From a virus: a DNA stretch of 64,000 nt. The position numbers and the translations under genes were made by a program. Below the pieces are notes generated by a model. It saw nothing but the letters and a program-made list of their open reading frames with translations. It did not search any database and was not told where the DNA came from. Position 1 is the stretch's first letter. Each line of letters opens with the position of its first letter. Location: positions 1 to 64,000 of IMG/VR virus record IMGVR_UViG_3300031963_000075; one strand, written 5' to 3'. Positions 52,224-60,770 of the stretch are shown here, in pieces.

Positions 52224-53987
52224 TTGGTTTTGGACAATATTAAACCTCTCATAGAACATCAAGCTTTAGAAATATTAGACACCTATTCTGGTGCAAATAA
52301 CTATATTTTATCTTTGAGACAAAAAAAGGAATCAAATAAAAAATTTTACCCAACAAGGACACAATCAGACTACATTAATAATTACCATACTGTAACACCA
52401 AAAGTTGCTCGTAAATGGGTTGAGTTAGATACATATTTTGCAAAAAAGTTTGCGGAAGAAAAATATCTTTTACAGACTCCTGAAAAAATATATATAGAAA
52501 AGTTATTAGTAGAAAAAGAAAAATCATATCACATTTGGGGAAAATTTTTCGAAAAGGACGTACTATCTGAATTTTGGGTGCCTAAATCGGCATTGATTAA
52601 ATCTCACACAATTGAGAAAGTTGAGATTGATTATTCTAAATATGAACATCGTCCTCCACTTTCACACCAAAAAGAAGCGATAGAAAAATTGGTTGGTTCT
52701 CGTAGATTTATATTAGCCGATGATATGGGACTTGGTAAGACCACATCTACAATTATTGCCGCTTTAGAAACAGGAGCAAAAAAGATTTTAATTATTTGTC
52801 CCGCATCACTTAAAATCAACTGGCAAAGGGAGATTGAGAACTACTCAGATAGGAGTGTGTTTATTTCAGAAGGAAAAAAGTTTTCAACTGAGTCAGATTT
52901 TGTTATAGTAAATTATGATATTTTAAAAAATTTCCATGATTTAAAAGACAGTGAAAATTCTTTATTAAATCAATCCGACTTTGAACTTGTAATATTAGAT
53001 GAAGCACATATGGTGTCTAATGCTCAGGCGCAAAGAACAAAAATAATTAATCACTTTGTTAAAAAAATTAAAAGAGTTTGGTTATTAACAGGAACACCGA
53101 TGACTTCTCGACCAATGAACTATTATAATCTTTTGAGTATCATCGAAAGTCCCGTCGCACAGAATTGGATGGCTTATGCTATCCGATACTGTCAGGGATA
53201 TCAGTTTAAGGCGGGGAATAGAAAGGTATGGAACGTTCAAGGGGCATCAAATCTTGAGGAATTAAAAGATAGAACTTCAAAACAAATACTTCGTAGATTA
53301 AAAGAAGAGGTGTTGGATTTACCTGATAAAATCATAACTCCTGTTTATTTGAGAACCTCATCAAAAGAATATAAAGATTTAATGGGTGAGTATTACGAAT
53401 GGTTAGATAATCGTAAAGAAGAATCGTCATCACTTACCATTCAGTTTTCTAAACTTATGAAAGTAAGAAAGGTAATTGCAAATGAAAAAGTAAGACAAAC
53501 AATTGAATTTGCCGAAAATATTATAGAACAAGGAAAGAAAGTCATTATTTTTACAAACTTTACAGACACTCTACAATTAATCCATAATCATTTTGGTAAA
53601 CAGTCAGTTTATTTAGATGGGAGTTGTAATAAAGTTCAAAGACAATATGCGGTAGATCAATTCCAAGATAATGAAAAAATTAAAGTTTTTGTTGGTAATT
53701 TGAAAGCGGCAGGTGTTGGACTTACGTTGACGGCAGCTGAAGTTGTTATTATGAATGACTTATCTTTTGTTCCCGCAGAACACGCACAAGCAGAAGATAG
53801 AGCTTATAGATATGGACAAAAAAATAATGTATTAGTTTATTATCCTATATTTGAGAACACAATAGAAGGTGCAATATATGACATACTAAATAAGAAGAAG
53901 AAAATCATAGGAACTGTAATGGGGGATGAAGTTTCTGACTCAATAGATGTCGTAGAAGAAATTTTAAATTTAATTAATTTACGTTAA
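52224..53987 (+). CDS. SNF2-family DNA helicase/translocase (SMARCAL1/HARP-like)
   Basis: An ATP-driven DNA translocase, probably for fork remodelling or recombination, the role UvsW plays in T4. Motifs in order: Q-like PPLSHQKEAI, I DDMGLGKTTS, Ia LIICPASLKINW, II LDEAHM, III LLTGTPM, IV VIIFTNF, V GLTLTAAEVVIMNDLSF, VI QAEDRAYRYGQ. The C-terminal half is the compact HARP-like type. There is no ATG in frame before the motor, so I place the start at the TTG at 52224 (52230 also possible); an earlier TTG at 52185 would add a hydrophobic peptide from what looks like leader sequence. It diverges from the gp14-like gene. Confidence 0.82.
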   Translation: MVLDNIKPLIEHQALEILDTYSGANNYILSLRQKKESNKKFYPTRTQSDYINNYHTVTPKVARKWVELDTYFAKKFAEEKYLLQTPEKIYIEKLLVEKEKSYHIWGKFFEKDVLSEFWVPKSALIKSHTIEKVEIDYSKYEHRPPLSHQKEAIEKLVGSRRFILADDMGLGKTTSTIIAALETGAKKILIICPASLKINWQREIENYSDRSVFISEGKKFSTESDFVIVNYDILKNFHDLKDSENSLLNQSDFELVILDEAHMVSNAQAQRTKIINHFVKKIKRVWLLTGTPMTSRPMNYYNLLSIIESPVAQNWMAYAIRYCQGYQFKAGNRKVWNVQGASNLEELKDRTSKQILRRLKEEVLDLPDKIITPVYLRTSSKEYKDLMGEYYEWLDNRKEESSSLTIQFSKLMKVRKVIANEKVRQTIEFAENIIEQGKKVIIFTNFTDTLQLIHNHFGKQSVYLDGSCNKVQRQYAVDQFQDNEKIKVFVGNLKAAGVGLTLTAAEVVIMNDLSFVPAEHAQAEDRAYRYGQKNNVLVYYPIFENTIEGAIYDILNKKKKIIGTVMGDEVSDSIDVVEEILNLINLR

Positions 53988-54007
53988 TTTTTTTTAAATG
54001 ATTATAC

Positions 54008-54014
54008 TATTTAT
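54008..54014 (+). promoter_or_regulatory. TATTTAT element, 100-aa gene
   Basis: Plus-strand TATTTATA with 14 nt to the ATG at 54029. Confidence 0.55.
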
Positions 54015-54028
54015 AATAAAAAATTGTT

Positions 54029-54331
54029 ATGAATAGATTGAACGAAAGAAAATTAGAAAGACTTTTAAGAAGAATAGTTAAAGAAGAGGAAGTAAATTTA
54101 TCGGCAGATGTTGAGTTACTAAAAACTCACAGTAACATACCTGGATGTGACCCAGAAAGATTGGACTTCCAAAAATGTTCAACAGAAGCATTTAAAACTT
54201 TACCAGCACCTGAGTTTGTAAAATTGTTTGAAAAATTATCTCAACAATCAGATGAACCATTAGAAAACCCAATGGATTCAATGGGTGAAATGTCAGAGTC
54301 TCGAAGAAGATATTATAGAAATAGATACTAA
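54029..54331 (+). CDS. Small charged unknown protein (100 aa)
   Basis: Residues 1-20 form a strongly basic amphipathic helix (NRLNERKLERLLRRIVKEE). A Cys pair (PGCDPERLDFQKC) follows, then a helical acidic stretch and an Arg/Tyr-rich end (RRRYYRNRY). No family recognised. A TATTTATA element lies 14 nt before the ATG and a strong terminator follows, so it is a single-gene late unit between the SNF2 helicase and the SOD fusion. The leader resembles those of the 229-aa and HAD-like proteins. Confidence 0.6.
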   Translation: MNRLNERKLERLLRRIVKEEEVNLSADVELLKTHSNIPGCDPERLDFQKCSTEAFKTLPAPEFVKLFEKLSQQSDEPLENPMDSMGEMSESRRRYYRNRY

Positions 54332-54356
54332 AATCTGTTATTAAACCAAAACAACT

Positions 54357-54380
54357 AACCTCGTCTAACGAGGTTTTTTT
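54357..54380 (+). terminator. Rho-independent terminator after the 100-aa gene
   Basis: AACCTCGT and ACGAGGTT form an 8-bp stem with a 3-nt loop (54357-54364 / 54368-54375) followed by seven T on the plus strand. Confidence 0.9.
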
Positions 54381-54390
54381 GTTTAAAGAA

Positions 54391-54397
54391 TATTTAT
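54391..54397 (+). promoter_or_regulatory. TATTTAT element, peptidase-SOD gene
   Basis: Plus-strand TATTTATC, just after a terminator and exactly 5 nt before the ATG at 54403. Confidence 0.55.
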
Positions 54398-54402
54398 CAT
54401 TA

Positions 54403-55497
54403 ATGAATGTTACTTTTAAAAATATAAAATGTAAGTTAAATACAAAACAAAAAAATCTATTTAAAGATTTTTGTAAATTTTTACAAAAAAACTATGGTTT
54501 AAAAGATGATTTAATAATTTCATTTGTTGGTGAACGTATCGGTAAAATGACAACTGGTAGTCAACACGTAAAAAAAGGAATTAAAATACTAATTAATAAT
54601 AGAATGAATAGAGACATTCTGAGAACTATGGCTCACGAATGGATTCATGTATATCAAAGAAATGTATTAGGGAGAGAAAGAGGTCCAGACATTGGTGGAA
54701 AAAATGAAAACGAAGCAAATGCATTAGCTGGTTCTCTTTTAAAAAAATTTGAATCAAAAAATCCTAACATGGATGGAATAATTTATGAAGAGGTTAAACC
54801 AATACAAAATAAAATAAATTTATTACAAGAGCAAATATTATTAATAGATGGGGAAAAATTAAGGAATGAATTTATAAATGAAATGAAAAAAATAGGAATA
54901 GAAAAATTACCTTATTCATATTCATCATTAAGAAATTTTGTTGACCCAAAAACAATGAACATACATTATAATAAACATTATAAGGGTTATGTAAAAAAAT
55001 TAAACGATGCTTTATCGGATAAAAAATATGGTGATTTAGAATTAGAAGAAATTATTTTATCGGTTAGTAAATATGATGATGTTGTAAGAAATAATGCTGG
55101 AGGTGCTTTTAATCACGCTCTGTTTTGGAAAATGTTATCACCAAAAAAACAAGTCCCTAAAAAAGAGATTCTTGAAAAGATTAATAAGGATTTCGGTAAT
55201 ATTAAAAAAATGAAAGATGAGTTCAACGAAGAGTCCAAAAAAAGGTTTGGTTCAGGATGGTGTTGGTTGATAATTACAAAAAATAAAAAATTAAAAATTA
55301 TATCCACACCAAATCAAGACAATCCTCTGATGAATATTATAAAAGGAGGGGGATATCCTGTCTTGGGACTTGATTTATGGGAACACGCATATTATTTAAA
55401 ATACCAAAATAAAAGAGATGAATATATCAAAAACTTTTGGAATCATGTAAATTGGGATTTTGTTAATGAACTATTTTTGTCCCGAATAGATAATTGA
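54403..55497 (+). CDS. HExxH zinc-peptidase-like domain fused to Fe/Mn superoxide dismutase (364 aa)
   Basis: I start at ATG 54403, 5 nt after TATTTAT. Residues 70-110 hold a gluzincin-type site: H78-E79-x-x-H82 in MAHEWIHVYQR and, 20 residues on, NENEANALAG, with E104 a likely third ligand as in M78-type peptidases. A coiled linker (about 125-165) leads to a complete Fe/Mn-SOD domain: MNIHYNKHYKGYV (first His), GGAFNHALFW (second His), FGSGWCWLI, NQDNPLM, LDLWEHAYYLKYQ (Asp and His), ending in NHVNWDFV. All four metal ligands and the C-terminal Gln are kept, the Gln placement suggesting the Mn or cambialistic type. The SOD would convert superoxide to peroxide and oxygen. The fusion is unlike any phage protein I know. 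Confidence 0.85.
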   Translation: MNVTFKNIKCKLNTKQKNLFKDFCKFLQKNYGLKDDLIISFVGERIGKMTTGSQHVKKGIKILINNRMNRDILRTMAHEWIHVYQRNVLGRERGPDIGGKNENEANALAGSLLKKFESKNPNMDGIIYEEVKPIQNKINLLQEQILLIDGEKLRNEFINEMKKIGIEKLPYSYSSLRNFVDPKTMNIHYNKHYKGYVKKLNDALSDKKYGDLELEEIILSVSKYDDVVRNNAGGAFNHALFWKMLSPKKQVPKKEILEKINKDFGNIKKMKDEFNEESKKRFGSGWCWLIITKNKKLKIISTPNQDNPLMNIIKGGGYPVLGLDLWEHAYYLKYQNKRDEYIKNFWNHVNWDFVNELFLSRIDN

Positions 55498-55499
55498 AA

Positions 55500-55506
55500 T
55501 ATTTAT
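55500..55506 (+). promoter_or_regulatory. TATTTAT element, gp13-like gene
   Basis: Plus-strand TATTTATA with 15 nt to the ATG at 55522. Confidence 0.55.
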
Positions 55507-55521
55507 ATAAAAACAATCATT

Positions 55522-56646
55522 ATGTCTATTATAAGCAATGAAGAAAGAGAAAAACTCTACAAAAGAGTAAGACACGTATTGGGTGCTCCACTTAGGTCAG
55601 TTGAATTAGAAGATGAGCAACTTGACACTCTTTTGGAATTCTCCATTGAGGACTATTCGCAATACATACAAGAATGGTTGACTGAAAGTCAATGGACAAG
55701 TTTATGGGGATTAAACGTTGAAACCCAATCTTTAACAAATGCCTTCATGACTAAAAGTTTGGATTACGAAACAAGATATACTTATGCGTATTCAAAAATT
55801 GTAGGTTTGCAAGCCGGAGGTGATTGGGTACTAAAAAAAGATTATATTCAATTAGAACGAGGACAACAAATTTATGAGATACCTGCGGGTCGAGAATTAA
55901 ACGAATTGTTGTGGTTTACTCCACCAGAAATGAATAACCTTCTGTTCGATCCTTGGGCCTTTGGAGGTATTGCTGGTGGTGGTATATCAGGACCTGCAGG
56001 ATACGCACAAGTTGGTAACGTGTCAGGTAGTTATTTCTTAATGCCAGCATTTGATATGTTGTTGAGAATGCAAGAAATAAATATACAAAAAAGAATAATT
56101 GCTGGTGACTTAACTTATCGTGTGACCGCACTACCTAACGGAAAAAAAGGTATACACTTAATGAATACACCTGGAGGTAAATTTGATTTTGGTAACTCAA
56201 CTTTGATGAAAGGTAAAGTTTGGTATTGGTATTACGACACAAACGATGCTGATAGAGATAAATGTTTAAAAGATAATCCTGACATTATAAAACTTCCTTC
56301 GGATGTACCTTTTGATAAAATAAGTTGGAACGATTTAAATAATCCTTCTCAAATTTGGGTTAGAAGATGGTTTGTTGCTTCAGCAAAAGAACTATTATCA
56401 AAAGTTAGAGGTAAATTTAGTGGTAATTTGAAAACTCCTGATGGTGACCTAACTATGGATTATGCAACTTTAGCAACAGAAGGTAAAGACGAAAAAACTA
56501 AATTACTTGAGGAGTTGACAGGAGCTGAAGGAAGATTAACAAGACTTAGACCTGATAAAGTTTTAGAAAGAGAGGCATTAATTGCTGAAAATCTTAACAA
56601 GACTTTGAAGTTTAGAGCTATGCCAAGACAAATATACGTAATATGA
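55522..56646 (+). CDS. 13: Neck protein / head-tail connector, gp13-like (374 aa)
   Basis: The N-terminus (YKRVRHVLGAPLRSVELEDE) with LEFSIEDYSQYIQEWL is the gp13-type opening of T4-like neck proteins, and the C-terminal helical region (WVRRWFVASAKELLSKVRGK then GDLTMDYATL and a LLEELTGAEGRL helix) is also typical. A Gly-rich loop (AFGGIAGGGISGPAG) interrupts the middle. T4 gp13 is 309 aa. It forms the collar where the tail docks. A TATTTATA element lies 15 nt before the ATG, and its stop overlaps the next gene (ATGA at 56643-56646). Confidence 0.72.
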   Translation: MSIISNEEREKLYKRVRHVLGAPLRSVELEDEQLDTLLEFSIEDYSQYIQEWLTESQWTSLWGLNVETQSLTNAFMTKSLDYETRYTYAYSKIVGLQAGGDWVLKKDYIQLERGQQIYEIPAGRELNELLWFTPPEMNNLLFDPWAFGGIAGGGISGPAGYAQVGNVSGSYFLMPAFDMLLRMQEINIQKRIIAGDLTYRVTALPNGKKGIHLMNTPGGKFDFGNSTLMKGKVWYWYYDTNDADRDKCLKDNPDIIKLPSDVPFDKISWNDLNNPSQIWVRRWFVASAKELLSKVRGKFSGNLKTPDGDLTMDYATLATEGKDEKTKLLEELTGAEGRLTRLRPDKVLEREALIAENLNKTLKFRAMPRQIYVI

Positions 56647-56987
56647 CAAATATACCACAAAGAAAAAATGTTATTAGGTATCAAAACACAATTGATATTC
56701 CTAAAATTGATGACAAGGCGGTTATTATTTCCGCTAAAGAGTATTGGACTAGAGATGAAAACTTATTAATTGTAAGAGGAGTGGATTCATCCGAAGTTAC
56801 TTTAAACTCAATTATAACTAAAAGAATAATAATAAAGTCATTGACTCAAGTTTTAGTTAAATCAGACACAGGTTTAATTGATGAGGAATGGGATGAGCTC
56901 CTTTTGGAAAAAGGAGCTTGCGTACAATTTCAGTTCGTAGAAGGTAATTGGTATATACTATCCTCCGACGGTCTCAAAATGTCTTAA
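56643..56987 (+). CDS. Small fibre-like beta protein (114 aa)
   Basis: A repeated-strand sequence (VTLNSIITKRIIIKSL, then TQVLVKSDTGLID) ends in QFQFVEGNWYILSSDG, the type of C-terminal tip found on small fibre or fibritin-like proteins and on the 177-aa protein at the left edge. Translationally coupled to the gp13-like gene, so probably a neck appendage such as a whisker. Its last 30 nt overlap the end of the DNA polymerase gene on the other strand. Confidence 0.5.
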   Translation: MTNIPQRKNVIRYQNTIDIPKIDDKAVIISAKEYWTRDENLLIVRGVDSSEVTLNSIITKRIIIKSLTQVLVKSDTGLIDEEWDELLLEKGACVQFQFVEGNWYILSSDGLKMS

Positions 56988-59789
56988 TTCTTCTTCTCCT
57001 AAGAATTTTAACATAAATGGGTCTGCCAATCTATACATATGGAATGGTGATTCACCAACCTTATCCCAAAAAACCATTTCTTCATCTGATATTTGCATCA
57101 CATCTTCCAGTTTGTCTTGGTCTCCCTCCTCAAAAGGTTGTCCATTAATTAACTCACATTGTTCAGTTGTGAAGAAAGGTCTGTCTTCTGGATTTTTAAT
57201 CAATAAAGATTTTCTAACCTCTTGTTTAAAAACAACAAGTAACGGTTCTACTCTTTTGTTAAAAGTCGCAATTGCTCTTTGAATGTTATATTCTCCTAAC
57301 ATATCAGGATTGTTTTCTAAATCTGTTGGGTCTAATCTATAACAATTTAATTGGATTATTGAATCCATGTTATCTTCAGGGTATGTACCATATCCGTCAA
57401 AATAACTATCTAAATGTTCTTGTGTCCATCCTTTTTTAGGTTTGTTAACTTTTTGAACGTCTCCATGTGATGCCTTAGTTCCATTGTTAACGTAATAGAT
57501 AATATCACCAAGATTCACATTTAAGTTTTCTCTGATTGCAAGTTCCATGTGTGCTTGTCTTGACATTAAAGCCCCCGCCTTTGTCTTGGTTTTACTTCTT
57601 GCAATATAATCGTCAATAGATTGTTTGACTTTTGACTTGTTTGCAATTTGAGCCAAAGGAATTTTTTGATCGAATATTCTTTGTAGGTATTCATAATAGT
57701 ATTCTACAAATCCTTTACCATCACCATCAAGTAACATTTTAATCGCTTTATCTAAAAATACCTCAATATACTTTGGCATCTTTTTAGATTTGATTGAGTT
57801 ACCTGTAAGTTTGATTTTACCTTTACCTGTGATAAGGGCGTAGTTCTTTCTTGCTAAGTTAATACAGGCGGGCCACTGTCCATCAGTATCAAGTGCCATT
57901 TCACCTCTCATTGCTAAGTCATTAAACTCCATCACATCAGCTTCTTCACCTACATATTCTTTACCCTCCTTAACTTTCCAATTAAGTCCCTTACCAATGT
58001 ATCTTCTACTTTCTACACCATCGGGAACAGAGAAGTTAATACCATCCGTGTCCATCACAAGTGGAGTATATCCTCTATCCATAAAGAAATGAATCATCAT
58101 TCTTAGATACTGTCTTCCTGTACAAGTAATCATCTCACCTTTATCCATGTCACCCCAATGAAATACTTGTGGTGCAGATAATGAACCAAAGAATGCATTG
58201 ATAAAGATTTTGATTGGTAACTGTTTTCTGTCAAAAGAAAGTGACTTCTTCTTGTCAATACTCGCATATTCCTCAGCCAAATTCTTATACATAATACGGG
58301 TTGTTCTAAAATGTGATAACAAACCTTTCATCGCACCTGTTATATCGCATTCGGGAAATACATCATGAACCAACTGAATAGATGGGTATAGTGAAGAGTA
58401 GTCAAGTTTTAATACGTTCCTTGAATATCCTGTTCTGATTAACCTTGACAAACCACCAACAAAGTTTCTCTTCTCGTTTTTAGCAGGGATTGCAAGTCCA
58501 TGTTTGTAAGACCATGCTAACATCAACATTTTCCATAATGTCGCAGTTCCCATTGTTGAAACTCTTTCATATGTTGTTGGTACAAGTGAGGCGAGAAGAA
58601 AAGTTCCTTGATTGAACTCCTCATCAACAAGTAGGGTTTCCTCCAAGTCATCGTCAAGATATCTCTCTACAATATCGTCACCTGTTGTTTTGATATATAT
58701 GTCATTTCTTCTTTCACAAACCTCATCAATCTTGGTATCAATACCAACTTTTTTATAACCACCATTTTGAATGTTTAACCAATATTCGTTTTTATTAGAA
58801 TACATGGGGGCAATCTTGGTATGGTCAATATAGATACGGTCTTTTGCTTCCGCATCAATAAACTTTGTAATGTACTTAAGTCCCGCTTCTTTGATATTAG
58901 AATTGATTGCTTGTGCTCTACGAACTGAGTGTAGAATATCAATTACGTTATAACCCCACATCTGAACTTGATTATATTTCTCAACTTCATTTGCTAATTT
59001 TAACATTGACTCCTTTTGGGATATTGGTTTGTTTGAATTAAGAGATGTATTAAGTTTTTTGATATCCAAGTTTAGAGCTTTACATCTCTCAAAAATCCAA
59101 TACCAGTCAAAGTTCGCTGAGTTGTAACCTGATATGATTGATGGTTTAATTTCTTCTATTGTCCTGAAAAACTCAACAAGTCCTCTTCTTTCTTCATCTT
59201 CGTCTTTACACTCAATTACTTTAAGAAAACCTTTGTTAGTTTTCATACCTATCATAAATATCCTACCGTCTTTTGGTTCTAAAGCGGTAGTTTCCAAGTC
59301 GAATACAAACCTCGTGATATCGTTGTATTCCTCGAATCCTTTGAATAACCTTTTTTCTTTTGAGATGAGGTATTGTTCTACAGGCGGTAGAACCATTATT
59401 TTATCTTTTGTTTTTTCACCCCAAGGGTCTATTCCTCCGTCTCTAAAAAACTGAATGAGTGTTCTATATCCTTTAAGGGATTTAACCATAAAAGTTAAAC
59501 CCCTTTCTAATCTTTCATTACCATCGGTACGTAACTTCTCAATTACAATACCATATTTAGACATTGCCTCTTTTTGTAATCCTTTAGAATTACTATAAAA
59601 GTTTAAACCACGTAAATCACCAACCCATGCAAATGCAATAAGGTTATCTTTGACAATAGATTTACCTTTGTCAGGGACTTCTTTGATTTTAAAAATTTTG
59701 TCGGATGCGTAATCGTACTCTATTGATACGATGTACTCTTCTGGGTCATTCCCTTCAAGGAACTTTTGAATCTCTTCTTGTGAAATCAT
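56958..59789 (-). CDS. 43: Family B DNA polymerase (gp43-like)
   Basis: Replicative polymerase with proofreading. The exonuclease domain has FDLETT (D164/E166) and GYNSANFDWY (222-231). The polymerase domain has motif A DYSSLYPSIQ (463-472), motif B KIFINAFFGS (527-536) and motif C MDTDGINF (D580/D582), where T4-type enzymes usually have DTDS. At 943 aa it is close to T4 gp43 (898). The gene ends 30 nt inside the convergent fibre-like gene. A hairpin 23 nt before the ATG could be an autogenous translational operator like that of T4 gp43. The clamp and loader genes are not in the window. Confidence 0.92.
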   Translation of the reverse strand: MISQEEIQKFLEGNDPEEYIVSIEYDYASDKIFKIKEVPDKGKSIVKDNLIAFAWVGDLRGLNFYSNSKGLQKEAMSKYGIVIEKLRTDGNERLERGLTFMVKSLKGYRTLIQFFRDGGIDPWGEKTKDKIMVLPPVEQYLISKEKRLFKGFEEYNDITRFVFDLETTALEPKDGRIFMIGMKTNKGFLKVIECKDEDEERRGLVEFFRTIEEIKPSIISGYNSANFDWYWIFERCKALNLDIKKLNTSLNSNKPISQKESMLKLANEVEKYNQVQMWGYNVIDILHSVRRAQAINSNIKEAGLKYITKFIDAEAKDRIYIDHTKIAPMYSNKNEYWLNIQNGGYKKVGIDTKIDEVCERRNDIYIKTTGDDIVERYLDDDLEETLLVDEEFNQGTFLLASLVPTTYERVSTMGTATLWKMLMLAWSYKHGLAIPAKNEKRNFVGGLSRLIRTGYSRNVLKLDYSSLYPSIQLVHDVFPECDITGAMKGLLSHFRTTRIMYKNLAEEYASIDKKKSLSFDRKQLPIKIFINAFFGSLSAPQVFHWGDMDKGEMITCTGRQYLRMMIHFFMDRGYTPLVMDTDGINFSVPDGVESRRYIGKGLNWKVKEGKEYVGEEADVMEFNDLAMRGEMALDTDGQWPACINLARKNYALITGKGKIKLTGNSIKSKKMPKYIEVFLDKAIKMLLDGDGKGFVEYYYEYLQRIFDQKIPLAQIANKSKVKQSIDDYIARSKTKTKAGALMSRQAHMELAIRENLNVNLGDIIYYVNNGTKASHGDVQKVNKPKKGWTQEHLDSYFDGYGTYPEDNMDSIIQLNCYRLDPTDLENNPDMLGEYNIQRAIATFNKRVEPLLVVFKQEVRKSLLIKNPEDRPFFTTEQCELINGQPFEEGDQDKLEDVMQISDEEMVFWDKVGESPFHMYRLADPFMLKFLGEEELRHFETVGG

Positions 59790-59812
59790 ATATTTTATTT
59801 TGGTGTATTTGC

Positions 59813-59830
59813 TGTCGAGTTAGGTCGACA
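59813..59830 (-). promoter_or_regulatory. Hairpin upstream of the DNA polymerase start, possible autogenous operator
   Basis: On the minus strand TGTCGA and TCGACA form a 6-bp stem around the loop CCTAAC, 23 nt before the ATG at 59789. T4 gp43 represses its own translation by binding a hairpin in this position. Here only structure and location are seen. Confidence 0.4.
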
Positions 59831-59870
59831 TTTACCTTCAAATAAAATATAGGAGTAAAAATTACTCTTA

Positions 59871-60512
59871 TCAACTGAGATTTTGAAAATGTTTAGCTAT
59901 TCTTTTACTGAGTCTTACTCTTGGGTCATCTTCAGTCCTCCCAACCACATTATATGGTACTATAAATCCAAAACTTAAGAATACCCTTCTTGAATTGAAC
60001 TCGTTTGTCCAATGTTTATAGAGTGAAGCTTCAAAACCATATAAATCGGTTTCTTCAATGTGGATAGATTCTTTGTCAACAAAAAAATTATAATTGTCAG
60101 ATAAAACACTTATATTACATTTATAGTTTATGTAACCGTCAAGTGATGCGTCATAATGTGGATTTATTTTTCCACCTTTACTCATATCAACCGCTTGTAA
60201 AAAAATGTTATCTTTTGGAAAATTAAATTCTTCAGAAATTTTATTTATTAAATTATATATAAAATTAGGTAGATGTTCTTTTGAAACATCGGATATTGAT
60301 TGAAATTTTGTAATATAATTTGTTAAAGGTGTATTGGAAATGTCAAACATAAAAGATTTACCATTAAGCGTTTTGGATAATTCTGTTAGGTGGTGATTAC
60401 TATTGTTACCACTATGATTAACAGAATCAATCCATTTTACTATTTGGTCTACTTCATCTTTTGAGATGAATTTTTTTTTTATCTTACAGGTTTCCAATTC
60501 CGTATTTTCCAA
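59871..60512 (-). CDS. 2-oxoglutarate/Fe(II)-dependent oxygenase (213 aa)
   Basis: The double-stranded beta-helix core has the H-x-D pair in INPHYDASLDG, the distal His in LYKHWTNEF and the 2OG-binding Arg in FNSRRVFLSFGF, the prolyl-hydroxylase-like pattern. Substrate unknown; in phages such enzymes are proposed to modify proteins or nucleic acids. The start overlaps the end of the upstream 88-aa gene by 29 nt, so they are cotranslated. The 81-nt gap after it holds only a small 6-bp hairpin (59853-59867) and the leader of the DNA polymerase. Confidence 0.78.
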   Translation of the reverse strand: MENTELETCKIKKKFISKDEVDQIVKWIDSVNHSGNNSNHHLTELSKTLNGKSFMFDISNTPLTNYITKFQSISDVSKEHLPNFIYNLINKISEEFNFPKDNIFLQAVDMSKGGKINPHYDASLDGYINYKCNISVLSDNYNFFVDKESIHIEETDLYGFEASLYKHWTNEFNSRRVFLSFGFIVPYNVVGRTEDDPRVRLSKRIAKHFQNLS

Positions 60513-60750
60513 TTTTTTTTAAATTATGTTTTTCCAAAAACTCTTTTGGGTTCATTACTTCAATAATTGTTAATTCAGCAGAATCCATAAGTTGTTTTGC
60601 CTTTTCTTCAGGAACTGCCATAACACACAATTTATGAGTTGCTGGTAATTCTCCTGTTGGTGATAAATCTATTTTTAAGATATTATCATTTTTCATTTTT
60701 TCTCTTGCTTGAAGAACTTTGCTTTCTTCACATAATATACAGATTCTCAT
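60484..60750 (-). CDS. Small unknown phage protein (88 aa)
   Basis: An alpha/beta protein: strand MRICILCEE with a C-x-x-C, helix, then LSPTGELPATHKLCVMAVPE, and a C-terminal TIIEVMNPKEFLEKHNL. I recall similar small proteins with the TGELPATH segment in marine T4-like phages, without known function. It overlaps the oxygenase gene by 29 nt, so they are probably used together. Confidence 0.55.
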   Translation of the reverse strand: MRICILCEESKVLQAREKMKNDNILKIDLSPTGELPATHKLCVMAVPEEKAKQLMDSAELTIIEVMNPKEFLEKHNLKKIGKYGIGNL

Positions 60751-60770
60751 GTTTTGAATTTCTTATACGT

